Assembly: GCA_965216915.1 (NCBI GenBank)
Contig: CBDCGS010000011.1
Span: forward strand, 1,178,001-1,242,000
Direction: 5' to 3'
Source: CBDCGS01 sp965216915
GTDB taxonomy: Bacteria > Pseudomonadota > Alphaproteobacteria > UBA828
DNA: 64,000 bases
The notes below the pieces were generated by a model. It made no database searches, was not told the origin of the DNA, and saw nothing but the letters and a program-made list of their open reading frames with translations. Positions 62,404 through 64,000 of this stretch are shown here, one piece after another (position 1 is the stretch's first letter; each line of letters begins with the position of its first letter). The translations under genes were made by a program, and so were the position numbers.

Positions 62404-62509
62404 CTTAGAGCATTCAAGCTCGCCTATGCTCGCGAGAATGCTCTATCTGATTGAAATTAAATAAAATGCGTCGTCGCAGGTGAGTCCACCTGCACCGGAT
62501 TTGTTCTAG
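62404..62509 (+). repeat. Dispersed CTAG-ended palindromic element, copy D
   Basis: Begins CTTAGAGCATTC, ends GGATTTGTTCTAG. The left hairpin AGAGCATTC pairs with GAATGCTCT; compared with copy B (AGAGCATTT/AAATGCTCT) both sides changed together, a compensatory substitution. GCAGGTG-AGTC-CACCTGC is retained. This copy lies between the convergent aldolase and cytochrome c1 genes and does not provide a stop codon. Confidence 0.87.
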
Positions 62510-62539
62510 TTGCTTCGCGTTCGCGCGTCGCGCGAGGGC

Positions 62540-63313
62540 TCAGTGAAGCTTGGCCCAGGTCCGCCGGTAGATCACGAACAGGATCGCGGTCAGGATGAAG
62601 AGGAAAATCAGGATCTTCAGGCCCGTCCGCTTGCGCTCCACCGTTTCGGGTTCGGCGGCCCAAGCGAGGAACACCGTGACGTCTTTCGCATATTGATCGA
62701 GCGTCGGCGGGCTTCCGTCGACATAATCGACATACTCATCGCCCAGCGGCGGCGGCATCGCGATCTGATGGCCGGGGAAATACTTGTTGTAGCTCATCCC
62801 GTCTTGTAGCTCGACGCCCTCGGGCGCCTCGTCTTCGTAGCCAATCAGCAGGCCGTACAGATAGTCGGCACCGCCCTCGCGCGCCTTCGTGATCAGCGAA
62901 AGGTCCGGCGGCAGCGAACCGCCGTTCGACGCTCGCGCCGCGTTGTCATTGGCGAAAGGCGCCGGCCAATAATCCGAGAGGCGGCCCTTGCGCATGAACA
63001 TCTCGCCCTCGTCGTCCGGGCCGTCCTCGACCTCGTATTCTTCGGCGATGGCCTTCACCTGGTCTTCCGTGAAGCCGATCTCCACGAGATTGCGAAAGGC
63101 GATGTAGTTCAGCGAATGGCAGGACGCACAGACCTCCTGGTACACCTGGAACCCGCGTTGCAGGGCGCCGGTGTCGAAGCTGCCGAACACGCCTTCATGC
63201 TCCCAATCACCGTCGGGCAGCTCGATGTCTTCGCCACCGGCGGCAAACGTCGCACCCGCCGGTGCCACGAGGAGGAGAACGGCCGCCGCGGCCGCAGCCA
63301 ATGCCCGCCGCAT
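62540..63313 (-). CDS. petC: Cytochrome c1 of the bc1 complex
   Basis: 257 residues. A signal peptide (about 1-24) is followed by the haem site VCASCHSLNYIAFRNL, the c1-specific KAREGGADYLYGLLIGY and MSYNKYFPGHQIAMPPPL (Met ligand), and a C-terminal membrane anchor LKILIFLFILTAILFVIYRR. The ATG at 63313 overlaps the cytochrome b stop (ATGA). Part of the quinol:cytochrome c oxidoreductase feeding cytochrome oxidases. Confidence 0.97.
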   Translation of the reverse strand: MRRALAAAAAAVLLLVAPAGATFAAGGEDIELPDGDWEHEGVFGSFDTGALQRGFQVYQEVCASCHSLNYIAFRNLVEIGFTEDQVKAIAEEYEVEDGPDDEGEMFMRKGRLSDYWPAPFANDNAARASNGGSLPPDLSLITKAREGGADYLYGLLIGYEDEAPEGVELQDGMSYNKYFPGHQIAMPPPLGDEYVDYVDGSPPTLDQYAKDVTVFLAWAAEPETVERKRTGLKILIFLFILTAILFVIYRRTWAKLH

Positions 63314-64000
63314 CACGGTTTCTCCATCCGCGCCGCGGGCGCCGCGGTATCGACCGCGCCTCCGCCAAGCACCGCTTGATGGATGCTCTCCGGCAGCTGA
63401 CGTGGTCGCTCGAACTTGCCGACCAGCGGGAGGATGATGACGAAGTGGGCGAAGTAGTAGCCGGTGCAAATCTGGCCAATCCAGATGAAGGAGCCCTCGG
63501 GCGGATTTGCGCCGACCCAACCGAGCACGAAGCAGTCTGCGAAGAAGATCCAGAAGAACCACTTGTAGATCGGCCGGAAGCGCGCGCTGCGCACCTTCGA
63601 CGTGTCGAGCCACGGCAGCACGAACAGGATGAGGATCGAGAAGACCATGGCGACAACGCCGCCGAGCTTGTCCGGGATCGCACGAAGGATCGCGTAGAAC
63701 GGCAGGAAGTACCATTCGGGCACGATGTGCGGCGGGGTCTTCAGCGGGTCCGCTTTCTCGTAGTTGATCACCTCGCCGAGCGCGTTCGGCAGGAAGAAGG
63801 TGAAAAGCACGAGGACGAAGAGCATGACGCCAAGACCGAACAGGTCCTTCACCGTGTAGTACGGGTGGAAGGGGATCGTGTCCTTCGGGCTCTTGATGTC
63901 GATCCCCAGCGGGTTGTTCGACTTGCGATGGTGGAGCGCCCAGAGATGGAGGAAGACCACAGCGAAAATCAGAAACGGGAAGAGATAGTGGAGCGCGTAG
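63313..64000 (-). CDS. petB: Cytochrome b of the bc1 complex (5' part outside window)
   Basis: About 229 C-terminal residues are present; the frame is open to the right edge. It holds the Qo-site motif PPHIVPEWYFLPFYAILR (PEWY), four C-terminal helices, and VFLHLWALHHRKSNNPLG. The sequence at the edge, YALHYLFPFLIFAVVFLH, keeps the haem-side His context. It ends with a 30-residue tail after the last helix. The Rieske gene petA is expected farther right, upstream of it. petB and petC overlap by 4 nt. Confidence 0.97.
   Translation of the reverse strand, partial: YALHYLFPFLIFAVVFLHLWALHHRKSNNPLGIDIKSPKDTIPFHPYYTVKDLFGLGVMLFVLVLFTFFLPNALGEVINYEKADPLKTPPHIVPEWYFLPFYAILRAIPDKLGGVVAMVFSILILFVLPWLDTSKVRSARFRPIYKWFFWIFFADCFVLGWVGANPPEGSFIWIGQICTGYYFAHFVIILPLVGKFERPRQLPESIHQAVLGGGAVDTAAPAARMEKP

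Overview
The window is a GC-rich (mid-60s % by eye) chromosomal segment of an alphaproteobacterium. The evidence is an aerobic CobN-type cobalamin pathway, a RegB/RegA redox two-component pair, a ccoNOQP-ccoGHIS cluster behind a TTGAC-N4-GTCAA box, a DivK response regulator, MmcB, and an encapsulated ferritin with its encapsulin. The mixture, including separate cytochrome b and c1 genes, fits a Rhodospirillales-like free-living aerobe able to cope with low oxygen. This is inferred from gene content; no 16S gene is present.

Layout. 1-7173: cobalamin genes. A cobalamin riboswitch on the minus strand (about 4393-4592) precedes cobU-cobW-cobN (cobN runs off the left edge); cobS-cobC lie just upstream on the same strand and cobT is divergent. 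7174-11262: a two-gene ABC-2 exporter, regB-regA, mmcB. 11334-15610: tRNA-Gln, a trimethylamine-dehydrogenase-like flavoprotein with altered active-site residues, then a decayed patch holding a serine-recombinase remnant, a small membrane protein and an IS3-type remnant. 15690-24176: a complete cbb3 oxidase structural and maturation operon with an FNR/FixK-type site. 24373-27764: an alpha/beta hydrolase, a monohaem cytochrome c and a secreted caspase-FGE-fold fusion. 27814-34284: a catabolic-looking group (Baeyer-Villiger-type monooxygenase, haloalkane dehalogenase, HSL-type esterase, thiolase, ferredoxin-reductase-like flavoprotein). 34564-41554: alpha-2-macroglobulin and penicillin-binding protein 1C.

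41689-49497: a cadherin/RTX secreted protein divergent from a three-gene type I secretion unit whose two ABC subunits both have a degenerate LSGGQ signature. 49619-57366: amidohydrolase, encapsulated ferritin plus encapsulin, a phosphodiesterase-like HD-GAF protein overlapping an inactive-looking paralogue, an ABM-type monooxygenase, an LLM-class oxidoreductase, a small hypothetical protein and an EamA transporter. 58018-61627: divK followed by a second type I secretion pair with normal ABC motifs. 61656-64000: a class II aldolase, then cytochrome c1 and partial cytochrome b of the bc1 complex.

A dispersed element of about 106 bp, ending in CTAG and holding two hairpins, occurs at four places (34281, 41551, 49516, 62404). 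At three of them its CTAG end forms the stop codon of the flanking gene. The most unusual observations are this element, the degenerate ABC pair, the active/inactive HD pair, the caspase-FGE fusion without the FGE cysteine pair, and the TMADH homologue with a changed active site.
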